A stretch of 57,259 nucleotides of DNA, from positions 1 through 57,259 of the forward strand of contig NZ_CP089547.1 of the NCBI RefSeq assembly GCF_021233055.1, written 5' to 3'. Position 1 is the first letter of the stretch. Each line of letters opens with the position of its first letter. Below, in pieces: positions 1-8,863 of this stretch. The translations under genes were made by a program, and so were the position numbers. Origin of the DNA: Spirosoma oryzicola (lineage in GTDB: Bacteria; Bacteroidota; Bacteroidia; Cytophagales; Spirosomataceae). The notes under the pieces are model-generated. The model searched no databases. It was given only the letters and a program-made list of their open reading frames with translations, and was not told the origin of the DNA.

Positions 1-1262
1 GTCTCGTCTTTGAGTGGTGCCGCTTTAACGACGAACCAGCGATACGTCCCGTCGTGGTGCCGGATCCGGTGTTCCTGTCGCAACAAGGTGCCTGCTTCCA
101 CGGCTTGGCTATAGCGCCTGGCCGAAGCAGCCTGATCATCGGGGTGAATGGCGTCGGTCCAGCCCCAGCCGATAGCCTCTTCGAAGCGCTGTCCGGTATA
201 CTCCAGCCATCGCTGATTATACCAGTTGGTGGAGCCGTCGGGGTTGCTATCCCACAGCAGGTCGGGCACCAGGTTGGCAATCGATTCAAAGCGCTTTTGC
301 GACGTGAGCAAGGCTGCTTCGGCTCGGGCGCGTTCAATACGTGGCAACAGTTGACCAGCCACTTCCTCAACCACCTCAATCTCACCGGCTGTCCACTGTC
401 GTGGGCGGCTGTCGGCGACGGCGAAGCAGGCTTTCCATTTGCCTTCCTGACTTAGTCCAATGGTAATGCAGGCGCTAATCTGTTGAGCAGCCGCCCCGGC
501 CTTGAGCACTGCGGCTTCGGCAGTGCCATCGGGCACCTCACGCTCGATGTCTCGGAAGATAATCGGCTTTCCCGCACGCCAGTTAGCTAGGGCTGCGGGT
601 GAAACGAACGCGTGGAGTGGGTAAGTGCCTAGAATGGGAGGTACATCCAATGCATGCCAGCAGTGGCGAACGGTAGCCTGGTCGCGGTCTTCATCAATAT
701 CCACATAGTGATAGCCCGTGATGCCTAGATGCGCGGCCAGCCTAGCACCCACGGAGCGAATGATTTGGGTCTCGTCGGTCAGCTGACCCAGATCCTGAGT
801 GATGCTGATTAGTAACTCCCGCCCTATCTGGCGCTGTTTGCGCTCGGTGATGTCATTAAAGAGAATGGCCACCTGATGGTTTTGAACTTCTCCGAAGGGA
901 AAAGCGAAGACCTCATACCAGACCCCACCGGCCAGATGAGCCGCGTGCTGCTCCACATGCACCGACTGGCCTGTTTTGGCGACTTGTCCATACAGTTCAA
1001 ACCAGTGTTGCTCATGAGCGGGTTGGAGTTGACGCATGGTTTTACCGACCGCATCAACTAGTCCGGTTTGCGCTTCAAAGATGGAGTTAACTTCCAGGAA
1101 GCGGTAATCCAGGGGCTGGTCCTGTGCATTAAAGATAACTTCAATTAGAGAATAGCCCTGCTGCATGTGCTGGAGCAAAGCCTGATATTTCTGGTTGTCG
1201 GAAACAGGGACTGGCTGCTGGGCGTTGGTAGGCCTTGAATCGGGTTGCAGTGAGTTGTTCAT
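1..1262 (-). CDS. Hybrid sensor histidine kinase A, N-terminal part (gene crosses the sequence ends)
   Basis: The reading frame opens at ATG 1262-1260 and stays open to base 1, then continues at base 57259 with codon 421 split across the ends. This part encodes the sensory half: a PAS domain (about residues 25-140, ending in the typical NDITERK motif), a GAF domain (about 150-320) and a second PAS of the WYNQRWLEYTGQ type (about 330-440). The kinase core and receiver lie at 56056-57259. The full protein is 821 residues with no predicted membrane segment, so it probably senses a cytoplasmic ligand. The paralogue remnant at 37.9-41.1 kb has the same PAS sequence with the same spacing over the join, which supports the circular reading. 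The ligand is unknown. Confidence 0.9.
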   Translation of the reverse strand, partial: MNNSLQPDSRPTNAQQPVPVSDNQKYQALLQHMQQGYSLIEVIFNAQDQPLDYRFLEVNSIFEAQTGLVDAVGKTMRQLQPAHEQHWFELYGQVAKTGQSVHVEQHAAHLAGGVWYEVFAFPFGEVQNHQVAILFNDITERKQRQIGRELLISITQDLGQLTDETQIIRSVGARLAAHLGITGYHYVDIDEDRDQATVRHCWHALDVPPILGTYPLHAFVSPAALANWRAGKPIIFRDIEREVPDGTAEAAVLKAGAAAQQISACITIGLSQEGKWKACFAVADSRPRQWTAGEIEVVEEVAGQLLPRIERARAEAALLTSQKRFESIANLVPDLLWDSNPDGSTNWYNQRWLEYTGQRFEEAIGWGWTDAIHPDDQAASARRYSQAVEAGTLLRQEHRIRHHDGTYRWFVVKAAPLKDE

Positions 1263-1860
1263 GGCTAGGTAAAGGATCTTTTGCAAAACCACCAAGTTAT
1301 TTGAGTGTTGGCATTGGCCGTGAATTAATGATCCTTGCGTCCATTCCATTGCCTACCTAAGCGATTCATATAAAAAATGGGAGAACGCTTGGCGATTGTT
1401 GGACAAGACGGCCCGTTTTCGGACATGAAGATTCACTTCGACTCAAGGGGGAGCTTTTTATGGTAATCGATAAAATAGGGTTGGGCCGTCACCAATCTGC
1501 TATCCTGGCTGAAGGCAAAAGAACGTATATAGATAAGCGTTAGACCTGACGGGATCTAGGGGTTAATCCATTTAAGTAGCCGAAAAATGAACTAGGTCAG
1601 TAAGGTATCAATGGTTTACGATCCATAATACCTCAGAGCGGTACAGCAATACTACAATACCCATACGATTTTGCTATTACTCAGATGCGGAGGTAGGCCA
1701 AGTAGCTAAAGTAATTGGCAAAGCCATGAAAACAAGGGAAACGGTGCAGGTGGACAAAATCGGAAAAGCATTATCCTATCAATATGCGGATGGCGCAGAT
1801 AGAGGAATTACAGAGTAAACGACCTTAAGAATGATCCACCGGTTTGGCTTCCCGCAAGAG
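1263..1860. other. Intergenic region with a possible relict frame
   Basis: This 598-base stretch lies between the divergently arranged kinase A start and the 1861-2217 gene. A plus-strand frame is open from 1591 to the TAA at 1816-1818 (75 codons) and reads like protein near its end (GKALSYQYADGADRGITE). It has no convincing start codon and I do not recognise it, so it may be the tail of a lost gene. Upstream regulatory sequence for kinase A must lie in the right-hand part of 1263-1400, but no clear TAnnTTTG box was found. Confidence 0.3.
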
Positions 1861-2217
1861 CTACGATAGAATGACCCAGTTAGCCATTGTACGACTTTGA
1901 ATCGCTACGGACTTAGCAAAAGGCAAGTGTCCTTTAGGAGATAACAAGTATAGTTCCCCACCACTGAGTAGAGTTAATTGACTCAGCAGTTTGAGCTTGG
2001 ATAGCAATTCATCAATTGGACTGGTTTTGAGAATCACTTCAAAGTACGATTGCTGCTCAAATTGCTTAGCGGTTACGTCTGGAATAAACCATTGTCCATC
2101 CTGCTGCCGACCGTAGCCACGAGGTTTAGCATACCCTTCTGTGTTAGCCATAATGTCAACAAATCCATGGGCTTTGGCCCAGATAGCGGCTTGCAGAATA
2201 TATATCTGTTTGCTCAT
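1861..2217 (-). CDS. Hypothetical protein, possible PD-(D/E)XK-like fold
   Basis: This 118-residue protein is not recognised as a named family. Its middle part reads FIPDVTA, then about ten residues, then YFEVILKT. That resembles the acidic strand-turn-strand core of PD-(D/E)XK nuclease-like proteins, but the spacing is ExxxK rather than the usual ExK, so activity is doubtful. Leucine-rich helices follow (residues 68-90). The next gene upstream on the same strand (2259-2726) is 41 bases away, so the two may share a transcript. The start is an ATG with no strong Shine-Dalgarno sequence, as is usual in Bacteroidota. The fold is inference only. Confidence 0.5.
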   Translation of the reverse strand: MSKQIYILQAAIWAKAHGFVDIMANTEGYAKPRGYGRQQDGQWFIPDVTAKQFEQQSYFEVILKTSPIDELLSKLKLLSQLTLLSGGELYLLSPKGHLPFAKSVAIQSRTMANWVILS

Positions 2218-2258
2218 GATCTGGATTGGCGCGTAAATAAATGAAATATTAAAGCTAC

Positions 2259-2726
2259 CTAAAGGCGTTGGTAGTGAGCGTGTTCCACCTCAGAAATGGC
2301 TCGTCGAATTTGCCGGTTGAGATAAACGCGCTGGTCATCGATAAAAAAAGCTAGCTCGTTGTTGAATTCAGCCGTAAAAAATGAGCCATTGGCAAAATAA
2401 CCCCAGCCTTGATTGGCGTATCGGTTTAAGCGATTCGTGGTAAGCTGACCTGGCTTATCGGTGGCTAACTCGGGTAACCGGTCGTACATCCAAGTGATCA
2501 GGGAAGTGATGTCCTGTATTTTTCCATTTACGCCCACTCCTTCGAGAAAATCAACTCGTTTACCCGCCTGGTCAGCTAGCGTCAGCAAGCCATGAACACA
2601 CAGGATGAGTTGGATAAATTCTGACTTCCAGAGGGTATCTTCCGATGCGTTTAAGCGGAAAGCTGGGGAATCCAGAGTAGTATGTACGGCTGTTAAGTAC
2701 TTGTCAAGCTGAGTAGTAGGTTGCAT
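2259..2726 (-). CDS. Hypothetical protein, 155 residues
   Basis: This is a continuous frame with an ATG start at 2726. The protein is soluble and mostly helical, with no signal peptide or membrane segment. Its N-terminus looks amphipathic (QLDKYLTAVHTTLDSP), a hydrophobic helix follows (FIQLILCVHGLLTLADQ), and the C-terminus is charged with many arginines. No family is recognised. It precedes the 1861-2217 gene on the same strand with a 41-base gap, which suggests a two-gene unit. Confidence 0.5.
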   Translation of the reverse strand: MQPTTQLDKYLTAVHTTLDSPAFRLNASEDTLWKSEFIQLILCVHGLLTLADQAGKRVDFLEGVGVNGKIQDITSLITWMYDRLPELATDKPGQLTTNRLNRYANQGWGYFANGSFFTAEFNNELAFFIDDQRVYLNRQIRRAISEVEHAHYQRL

Positions 2727-3009
2727 CGTTTTTAGGATTCTAGTATTGGATCAGGCTGAATCTTAGGGAAAAACTGAATAAATCATCGTTAATGAGGTAC
2801 CGCCTGAGAACTGAATCGTCTTTAGCAACCGAAGAATTCATTGACTGTAATCGGTCGACATCTGGTCGAAGGCCACATAAAGCTGGCGATATATTAGCTC
2901 GGTTTCTGGGACTACATTGATCCGTAAGCTCACCAGACACCCGTCTGTTTTATTCATTGTAGCAAACAGAAATCCGTCAGCCTGAACGATTTTTTGCAAA
3001 CAGAAATGA

Positions 3010-3255
3010 CTAAAGACTAAACTGAGGAATCAGGTCTTGCCGCTTGGCCGCCTGCTCAGCCGTCAAATACAATACTGTACGGGCCAGACCCCGTACCAGA
3101 TACGGTTTTTTGCTCGCTTCGAGAAGTTGATGGGCGGCTTGCTGCCGTTCTTTTACAGTCAATTTTGGGGCATCTTTCATGCATTTTGCGAGAGTAAGTA
3201 ACTGGAATTTTGAAATGTTTGCTATCACCTGACGGGTAAAACCAGCATGACTCAC
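3010..3255 (-). CDS. Small hypothetical protein, 81 residues
   Basis: This short frame has protein-like composition: alternating hydrophobic and charged residues, with RQQAAHQLLEASKKPYLVRG in the middle and many alanines. No domain is recognised. The start is uncertain: ATG at 3255 gives 81 residues and an internal ATG at 3180 gives 56. Other frames across the same bases (to 3441) look less like protein. Reading 2727-3009 and 3256-3669 on both strands gave nothing supportable. Confidence 0.35.
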   Translation of the reverse strand: MSHAGFTRQVIANISKFQLLTLAKCMKDAPKLTVKERQQAAHQLLEASKKPYLVRGLARTVLYLTAEQAAKRQDLIPQFSL

Positions 3256-3669
3256 CAGCTAACCAAGCCGGTGAATCACAGGTACTGGACAAACGATTGG
3301 AAAACAGTCCCCGTCCGGATAACGGAAGGGATAGCAATTCGGATAAAAAAGAGAACGGCTACCTGTAGGGGTTTTTATTGAAAGCAGATAGAGGGCAGAA
3401 GAGAAGAGCCTAACCCAATTGGCAACCAGGTAGTCAATCATGAGCAGGGCATTTGACCGCCGGTTAGCACGTACGCAACAACGTAGTAAACTATAAACGT
3501 GCCAGCGACTAAAAAGATTACAATTTTGAGATATAAATCAACAAAGCAGGAAAATAACTATTAATTGATAAAAAGTCTTAACAATCACCAGGATACGAAC
3601 TCACTAAATGTAGGGTTAATCAAGCTTGATTAGTAGAAGAATACAAGTAGGTAGCCCTTGATTTTTAAT

Positions 3670-3690
3670 AAACCCAAAGGCTTTGGGTTT
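3670..3690. terminator. Hairpin AAACCCAAA-GGC-TTTGGGTTT
   Basis: A perfect 9-bp stem with a 3-base loop lies in a gene-poor stretch. On the minus strand it is followed by ATTAAAAATC and on the plus strand it is preceded by ATTTTTAAT. It could act as a weak terminator for minus-strand transcription coming from 3726-3857. The T-run is interrupted, so the call is tentative. Confidence 0.35.
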
Positions 3691-3725
3691 ATCAGTTCGC
3701 TGGATGGCCACCCTGGTTTCCTTGT

Positions 3726-3857
3726 TCATGCATCCGGTTGGTTGAGCCGATTCAGGAAGCTGATGAGGTAACCTTCAGTGGGGTTGACGGTACAAAAGGC
3801 CTCAATGCAGTCAAACCTTACTGTATGGTTCGGCTAGTCCGGCTTATTTATCGGCAT
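3726..3857 (-). pseudogene. Short reading frame with one in-frame TAG
   Basis: ATG at 3857 opens a 44-codon frame that ends in TGA at 3726-3728 and is interrupted only by TAG at 3834-3836 (codon 8). The rest reads like a folded protein end, with VRFDCIEAF and NPTEGYLISFLNRL. The NPTEGYLISFLN stretch resembles the last strands of a LytTR DNA-binding domain, which would make this the tail of a lost response regulator, but the match is too short to be firm. The frame belongs to a set on this plasmid interrupted by TAG or TAA only. Confidence 0.3.
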
Positions 3858-4004
3858 GAAAGCGATCACTCCGTCGCACTCGGCCAGGGTTGCCGCTGTG
3901 AGCCGTAGCCATCAAGGTGATAACAAACGGACTGGTCGTAGGGATAGCAGGTCTGATAAGCGAACCCAACACAGAGGTCTATGCGGAAACATAAGATCAG
4001 TAAA

Positions 4005-4907
4005 CTATATTTTTTCAAATACCATCCGGTAATGTTCCATCGTCTCCTGCTGAAAACATACCCGGTTGGGGCTGACCCGAAACACGGCAATCAAGTCCCG
4101 GAAGGCTTTGCTGGTTAACAGCTTCGGCAGCAGCGAAGCATAGAGGCCATATTTTTGCAGGTTAAAGGCACGAAATCGTTTCCGCCACTCGCCAATGGTC
4201 TGAATGTAATCCAGCCGACCGCTACTTTTCGAGATTAGCTTGAAGTGCGGCTGTGCATTGCGAATGACCTGCTCTGGTCCATAGGGTAGCCAGGACCCTG
4301 GAAACTGGGCGATCATCAATGCCAAGGCGTACGAGGGCGAATCCCTGGGCGCATCCAGGCTTATTTGCTCGAAGGGAATCATGTTCTTACCAAAAACCAT
4401 GGTCTGGATATAAACCCTTCCCCCGACCGGCAGTAGGTCCGCTAGTTTAGTAAAGAAGTCGGCGTAAACCGCATCCTGCTGGCCAGCCTGATACTGTTCA
4501 ACCGAACAGAAATGTTCCATCGCTCCCACACTGCTGATGGCATCGAACCGTCCGTAATCGATGGGTGTAATCTGGCGGCAGTCCTTGATATCGACCGCTA
4601 GTTCGTTGGCCCGGCAGGCTGCGGCCTGTCCTTGCGAAAGCGTAACACCTTGTCCATTAGCGCCCCGTTCTTTCACGTACTGAAGAAAAGGCCCCCAGCC
4701 GCAACCCAGATCCAACACCCGAGAACCGGCACTTAGGTGCAGACTGTCGGCGATAAACGCGTGTTTCTGGCGCTGGGCCTGTTCTAGGGTGAGCGAAAAA
4801 TCACCGTTGTACAGCGCTCCGCTATAGTCGCCAGTCTGGCCCATGCTCAGGCGAAAGATTTTGTCGATAGTCGTGTAAGTAAAATCGAGGTCTTGTTGAG
4901 AAGCCAT
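4005..4907 (-). CDS. Cyclopropane-fatty-acid-synthase-like SAM methyltransferase
   Basis: This is a class I methyltransferase with the SAM-binding motif VLDLGCGWGPFL near residue 80, a GVTLSQGQ segment and the GAMEHF motif typical of the cyclopropane synthase group. Such enzymes transfer a methylene from SAM to a double bond in a membrane phospholipid acyl chain. The frame extends to 5129, but that part overlaps the desaturase gene, so I take the start at ATG 4907 (MASQQDLDF), giving 300 residues. That is shorter than the roughly 380 residues of E. coli Cfa, which has an extra N-terminal domain. It follows the desaturase by 52 bases on the same strand, so the desaturase probably supplies its unsaturated substrate. 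The exact product (cyclopropane or methylated chain) is not decided by sequence. Confidence 0.8.
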   Translation of the reverse strand: MASQQDLDFTYTTIDKIFRLSMGQTGDYSGALYNGDFSLTLEQAQRQKHAFIADSLHLSAGSRVLDLGCGWGPFLQYVKERGANGQGVTLSQGQAAACRANELAVDIKDCRQITPIDYGRFDAISSVGAMEHFCSVEQYQAGQQDAVYADFFTKLADLLPVGGRVYIQTMVFGKNMIPFEQISLDAPRDSPSYALALMIAQFPGSWLPYGPEQVIRNAQPHFKLISKSSGRLDYIQTIGEWRKRFRAFNLQKYGLYASLLPKLLTSKAFRDLIAVFRVSPNRVCFQQETMEHYRMVFEKI

Positions 4908-4959
4908 AAGGGGAGAATAAAAGGAGATATACGAGTTACAGGAACAGTGTTTTGTTGAC

Positions 4960-6042
4960 CTAGGCTGGTCGTCCCAGCGTTTGTAACAGGCGAAAATGGG
5001 AGTAGAGCGCTGAATGAAAGCTGCGATTCTCCAGGTAAGGCAAGTTAAACTCGTGCGCCGTGCGTTTGACAATGTCCGTAATGGCCGGGTAATGAATGTG
5101 GCAAATCTTGGGAAATAGGTGATGTTCAATCTGACGGTTTAGGCCCCCGCAAAGAAAGGCCGCTAGCTTGGAGCGGGGCGCAAAGTTGGCCGTCGTACAT
5201 AATTGGTGAATCGCCCAGGCGTCCTGCATGTTGCCCCTTTCATCGGGTAGGGGGAACGCTGTCCCTTCCACCACATGAGCCAGCTGGAAAACCAGTCCTA
5301 ACATCAGTCCTTCGGCCAGGTGCATGACTAGGAACCCGATCAGTACCTGCCACCAGGTCAGACTAAGTACGGCAATGGGCAGCACCAGAAAGAAAACGTA
5401 ATAAAGTAGTTTGGCCACAAATAGCTTCACGTATTCGACGCGGGGATGGGTCGAGGTGTTGTGATGGCCGATCCGATTCTTAAAGAACTTGACGTAGTCT
5501 TTGCGCAGCACCCACGAGAGCGAGGTCAGTGCGTACAACGGAAAAGTGTACCACTGCTGATAGCGGTGCCAAGGTTTTAACGAGTCCTGAGGGTCCAAGC
5601 GAACCAAACCTGGTGCCACCTCAATGTCTTCATCATGGCCGGGAATGTTAGTAAAGGTATGGTGCACGATGTTATGACTAATCTTCCAGACGTAGGGGTT
5701 GGCACCCAGCAGATAAAAGCTGCCGCCCAGGAGTTTATTGACCCAGGGACGAGCCGAGAAGGCACCATGCAGCGCATCATGGGAGACATTGAAGCCAATG
5801 CAGGCGGCAAACACGCCCAGCAAAGCCGCTAAGCCCAGCATCGTCCCTATATCGAACTGATTGGATAAGATCAGCCCATAAAGTAGGGCGTAACCGATTA
5901 GGAAAAAGAGCGTCTTGGCCCACATAACGCTATTAGCGTGGGGCGAAATAACGCGCTCAGTAAAATAAGCATCGACCCGCTCGCGAAGCGTAGCAAAAAA
6001 GGTGGATCGGTTTGTATTGGTGAATTTAAGCTTGGTCGCCAT
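4960..6042 (-). CDS. Membrane fatty acid desaturase (acyl-CoA / linoleoyl-CoA type)
   Basis: This 360-residue di-iron desaturase carries the three histidine boxes HDALH (about 88-92), HNIVHH (about 122-127) and QIEHH (about 306-310). The Q in the third box is typical of front-end and related acyl-lipid desaturases. Hydrophobic blocks at about 45-85 and 205-250 give the expected two membrane hairpins. No cytochrome b5 domain is present, so a separate electron donor is needed. It would introduce a double bond into membrane acyl chains. The start at 6042 lies 9 bases after the repaired stop of the HxlR remnant, and the methyltransferase follows, so the three form one operon for membrane lipid modification. 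Confidence 0.88.
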   Translation of the reverse strand: MATKLKFTNTNRSTFFATLRERVDAYFTERVISPHANSVMWAKTLFFLIGYALLYGLILSNQFDIGTMLGLAALLGVFAACIGFNVSHDALHGAFSARPWVNKLLGGSFYLLGANPYVWKISHNIVHHTFTNIPGHDEDIEVAPGLVRLDPQDSLKPWHRYQQWYTFPLYALTSLSWVLRKDYVKFFKNRIGHHNTSTHPRVEYVKLFVAKLLYYVFFLVLPIAVLSLTWWQVLIGFLVMHLAEGLMLGLVFQLAHVVEGTAFPLPDERGNMQDAWAIHQLCTTANFAPRSKLAAFLCGGLNRQIEHHLFPKICHIHYPAITDIVKRTAHEFNLPYLENRSFHSALYSHFRLLQTLGRPA

Positions 6043-6051
6043 AAAAGATAG

Positions 6052-6386
6052 TTAGGAAATGAGTTGACCGATTGATTGAATCTGCCTCCGCAGTGGTAAG
6101 GCAGCACGGCCTTTTGGGTTAGTGTGTATTCTACCCGGGGTGGAATGTCAGCGTATGCAGTTCGCTGCACGACGCCTAAAGCGAACAGGGTTTTCAACTC
6201 GTCGGCTAGCACTTTCTCGCTAACACCGGGCAGTTGTTTACCCAGTGGGCTATAGCGCAGGGTTTGCTCGCCCAGCGTTAGCATAATGTACAACCGCCAT
6301 TTTCCGCAAATAATCGATAAGGTCAGGCTGAAAGGATTGATCAAACGAAGCGCGAGAAAGTCCTGACAGACCCACTGATCCGACGA
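6052..6386 (-). pseudogene. HxlR-family transcriptional regulator, frameshifted
   Basis: The frame encodes an HxlR winged helix: CGKWRLYIMLTL, then SEKVLADELKTLFALGVVQR and VEYTLTQK. After that the frame is lost. Restoring one A in the A-run near 6118 gives the expected end KGRAALPLRRQIQSIGQLIS with a TAA at 6052-6054. The 5' end also looks damaged: the frame runs upstream past a typical N-terminal Cys but meets TGA at 6387-6389 before any ATG, leaving only a TTG at 6344 as a possible start. HxlR proteins usually repress or activate the adjacent operon in response to small molecules, so control of the desaturase genes may be lost. Confidence 0.75.
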
Positions 6387-6988
6387 TCATTAGCAACGGA
6401 GAAGCGTAGGGTAGAACTGCGCGATAAAGGTGATGAAAAAAGAAAAATTAAACTCGTTAAATTAGAATGGGGATGAAAGATAGACTGGCTAGGAATTAAA
6501 GCACATGGGTAGACTTGTACAAATACTTACAAAAACAACCCCGATGTGAGCGAGTAGGGAAGATATGCTTATAGGCCAATGTCTATGATGTAACTAGCTA
6601 ACTGACTGGTTGGTTCAGAATAGGTCCAATTAACCCCGAAAAGTCGGCAGAAACACCAATTAAATCTCGCTTTTACCGACTAGGGCAAGCGTGCAGGCTT
6701 CTTGTTGCTTAACGAATATCCTTAGCACTTTTTTTAACCTGTATGGCCTTAAAGCCTTTGGGCGTATGCTACTGATTGGCGTCGGGCGTTTTTGTGAACG
6801 GTGGCAGGGTAGGAGGGAAGGGTCCGGAAACGGTCCTTTTCGCGTTCAAAAAATCCGTCCAGTTTAATAGGAAAGGATATTGACTTCTACTCGGCTTTTT
6901 CTGAACGATTTCTGACGAGAGGAACAACTAGAGTGACAAGGAGTAAAAAAACTTGATGGAAATCATTATTAATAGCCCACACATAGTA
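6387..6988. other. 602-base gap without a recognised gene
   Basis: No credible frame was seen on either strand. The right part (6700-6960) is rich in short T and A runs. It separates the lipid operon from the PIN toxin-antitoxin pair and presumably holds the lipid-operon promoter. Confidence 0.4.
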
Positions 6989-7396
6989 TTAAGCAGACAC
7001 CCAGCTCAGAAAAGCAAATGGGGTAACAATCGATAGTGCCCGGTACGGATGCAAAACCAGTAAGTCCTGATCACCTGTGACGATGCAGTTAGCTATACCA
7101 TCAATGGCTAGTTCAAGAAACTTATTATCCTTAAGATCGCGACAATCAGTAATCGAACTACTGATAGTGACTACTGTTGCTTTCAGGCTATACTGGTTGA
7201 TGAATAAGTCCGCTTCAAAGGGTGTCAAGTAACGAGCAAACTTAGGGCGATGTAATACCTGATTGAGCTCGGCCAAACAGCTCTCAGATGTCAGAAGCTC
7301 ACCTTTATTTAGGGCCATATCGAAAGCCTGACGGGGGGTAGACTTAGCCATTAAAGCAGCACTAACGAGCGTATTAGTGTCCAGCACAAATCTCAT
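6989..7396 (-). CDS. PIN-domain toxin (ribonuclease)
   Basis: This 135-residue PIN protein is of the type annotated as 'putative toxin-antitoxin system toxin component, PIN family'. Acidic active-site residues are visible: D6 in VLDTN, E43 in CLAEL, D90 in LKDNKFLELA and D109/D111 in VTGDQDLL. These should bind Mg2+ and cut RNA. The gene starts 4 bases inside the antitoxin gene (ATGA overlap), the typical translational coupling of such modules. On a plasmid it likely helps stabilise inheritance by post-segregational killing. Confidence 0.85.
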   Translation of the reverse strand: MRFVLDTNTLVSAALMAKSTPRQAFDMALNKGELLTSESCLAELNQVLHRPKFARYLTPFEADLFINQYSLKATVVTISSSITDCRDLKDNKFLELAIDGIANCIVTGDQDLLVLHPYRALSIVTPFAFLSWVSA

Positions 7397-7602
7397 TCCT
7401 CGTTTAGTAATTGCTGAAGAATAGTAGGCGTTAGCCCCCGCTGGGTGGCTTTAAAGCTGATATAATCCATAACATCGGCTAGACTCGAAGGCTCAGACAG
7501 GCAGTCAGCCACTAACTGTGAAACCAGCGATTGTTGCTGTTCTGATAATAACTGAAAGCGTTCAGCAGTATTTTCAGGAACGGGAATCTGGAGGATAGTC
7601 AT
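7393..7602 (-). CDS. Antitoxin of the PIN module
   Basis: This small protein precedes the PIN toxin and overlaps it by 4 bases. I choose ATG 7602 (MTILQIPVPENTAERF) over the upstream TTG at 7614 because a TAACTTTG -7 box lies about 20 bases before the ATG. The protein is 69 residues. It begins with a short beta strand followed by helices, as expected for a ribbon-helix-helix or similar DNA-binding antitoxin, and the C-terminal half (SLADVMDYISFKATQRGLTP) should wrap the toxin. The family is assigned by position, not by a strong motif. Confidence 0.75.
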   Translation of the reverse strand: MTILQIPVPENTAERFQLLSEQQQSLVSQLVADCLSEPSSLADVMDYISFKATQRGLTPTILQQLLNEE

Positions 7603-7621
7603 AGATACAATCAATTTTCAA

Positions 7622-7629
7622 CAAAGTTA
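7622..7629 (-). promoter_or_regulatory. -7 box TAACTTTG of the toxin-antitoxin operon
   Basis: On the minus strand this matches the Bacteroidota sigma consensus TAnnTTTG in all six fixed positions, 20 bases upstream of the antitoxin ATG. No good TTTG -33 element is visible at the usual distance. Confidence 0.5.
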
Positions 7630-8007
7630 CGAAAGATTAACACAACAGGTTTTGGTTTAGTGACAGGCTATGTCACTTTACTATATTGACTCACGAATAA
7701 GAAAACAAGATTTTACGAGGGACGTAACTAGTTATTACAATGAACTGTATTTCAGAAGTTGATCTATGAGAGGAAGGATTGAAACGTTAACTCTCATAGA
7801 TCAACACAACAAAAAGTGCAAAAACATTAAGTAAAGTTATGGACTTTTGTCAAACCGGCTGCCTGTCTTTAATACAATTTTCGACAGTTTGTAGCCCAAA
7901 GCGTTCACTTGATTTGTATGCTGTAGCTGTCCTGATGCTTCTGAACCTTGTAAAGAAAAGCTTGATCGCAAGCTGCTGAGCTTATGTTCGGTAAACATTG
8001 GTTAGTG

Positions 8008-8249
8008 CTACTTTCCACACGTACCAACTGAGAACCTTTTGACTCCACTCGCTTCAGCATAACATGGATTCGAATAGGTTTCCCATTGCACCCGCAAACT
8101 GGGTTTAACTCCTGAGTACAAGCAAAATCTATTTTCACGGGTGATTCTTCACTACAATCGTTTGGGCTCAACTGCTTACTGCAATTGACAAAAGTAAGCC
8201 TCAGAAATAAGCACATCCAGAAGCGCATGGTAGTATGAAGTTTTTTCAT
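8008..8249 (-). pseudogene. Kazal-domain lipoprotein, single-base deletion
   Basis: The N-terminus MKKLHTTMRFW plus a hydrophobic run ending in FVNCSK suggests an exported lipoprotein, but the lipobox is poor. The body carries the start of a Kazal serine-protease-inhibitor domain, ACTQELNPVCGCNGK. There the frame breaks near 8078. Adding one base gives TYSNPCYAEASGVKRFSVGTC and a TAG at 8008-8010, a textbook Kazal ending, and makes the gene exactly 81 codons. As it stands, translation runs on to 7905 in the wrong frame and loses the last cysteines. It could be a real lesion or a base-calling error. Confidence 0.75.
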
Positions 8250-8309
8250 GACCCTACCATTGCCACAAGGGTTTATACACAGGGACGATTTTGTTGTAGA
8301 GTCTGCGTG

Positions 8310-8325
8310 GGCTGTTGCAAAAGTT
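8310..8325. repeat. Isolated IS end (GGCTGTTGCAAAAGTT)
   Basis: This 16-mer matches 15 of 16 bases of the terminal inverted repeat of the IS1182-type element at 25951-27426, but no transposase lies beside it. It probably marks a former insertion. A similar end in opposite orientation lies at 35736-35750. Confidence 0.5.
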
Positions 8326-8470
8326 CAGGAGGTGCTTTTTGGGCCCTGAACAATGAACCTTAATCGGTCAATTTCACCTCAATATGTCGTGAAAACGGCC
8401 GATTTAACCTAACACCAACCCGTGAAACAGCCACTAGATTTAGGTTAAGAGATTAAAAAAAGCAGTGGCT

Positions 8471-8773
8471 CTAAAGCCTTGTTCCTTTTACCAAAATAGT
8501 GGATTTTATGGATTGCTCTTTCAGATGCAAGAACCGGTTGCGCTCTTCATCATGCATAAAATTGGTAAAGTCATTCTCGCTTTCGAATTCAACGAAATGG
8601 ATCTCGTAGGGTTGATCGATCGTGTGCTCAATAATTGCGCTTTCACTAGGTCGTATCCTCAATAAGAGCTGTCCATTGTATTTTGAAATGATTGGAATAG
8701 CTATATCCTCAAATTGATGAAAAACCGCTTCTTCTCCTTCCTTGACGTAAATAAGTTGAGTGATAAAAACCAT
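8471..8773 (-). CDS. DUF1330-like dimeric alpha-beta barrel protein
   Basis: The protein has 100 residues. It starts VFITQLIYVKEGEEAVFHQFEDIAIPII, then KYNGQLLLRIRP and PYEIHFVEFESENDFTNFM. This order (strand, helix, GG-turn region, strand with F/E-rich edge, helix) is that of the DUF1330 / EthD-like ferredoxin-fold barrels. Members are small cytosolic dimers, some acting as monooxygenases or isomerases, most of unknown function. It stands alone between the IS relic and the CrtO-like gene. Substrate unknown. Confidence 0.6.
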   Translation of the reverse strand: MVFITQLIYVKEGEEAVFHQFEDIAIPIISKYNGQLLLRIRPSESAIIEHTIDQPYEIHFVEFESENDFTNFMHDEERNRFLHLKEQSIKSTILVKGTRL

Positions 8774-8863
8774 GTTTCTTTAAGATGTGTCTTATAAGTT
8801 ATCAAAACGTCTCTGTCCTGCTTATTGTATAAGGAGCATTGTATAAGCTTAGCCCATTTAACT

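Noticed and set aside
2740..2940. 66-residue minus-strand frame
   Set aside because: No family, no start signal and uneven composition. Not better than chance.
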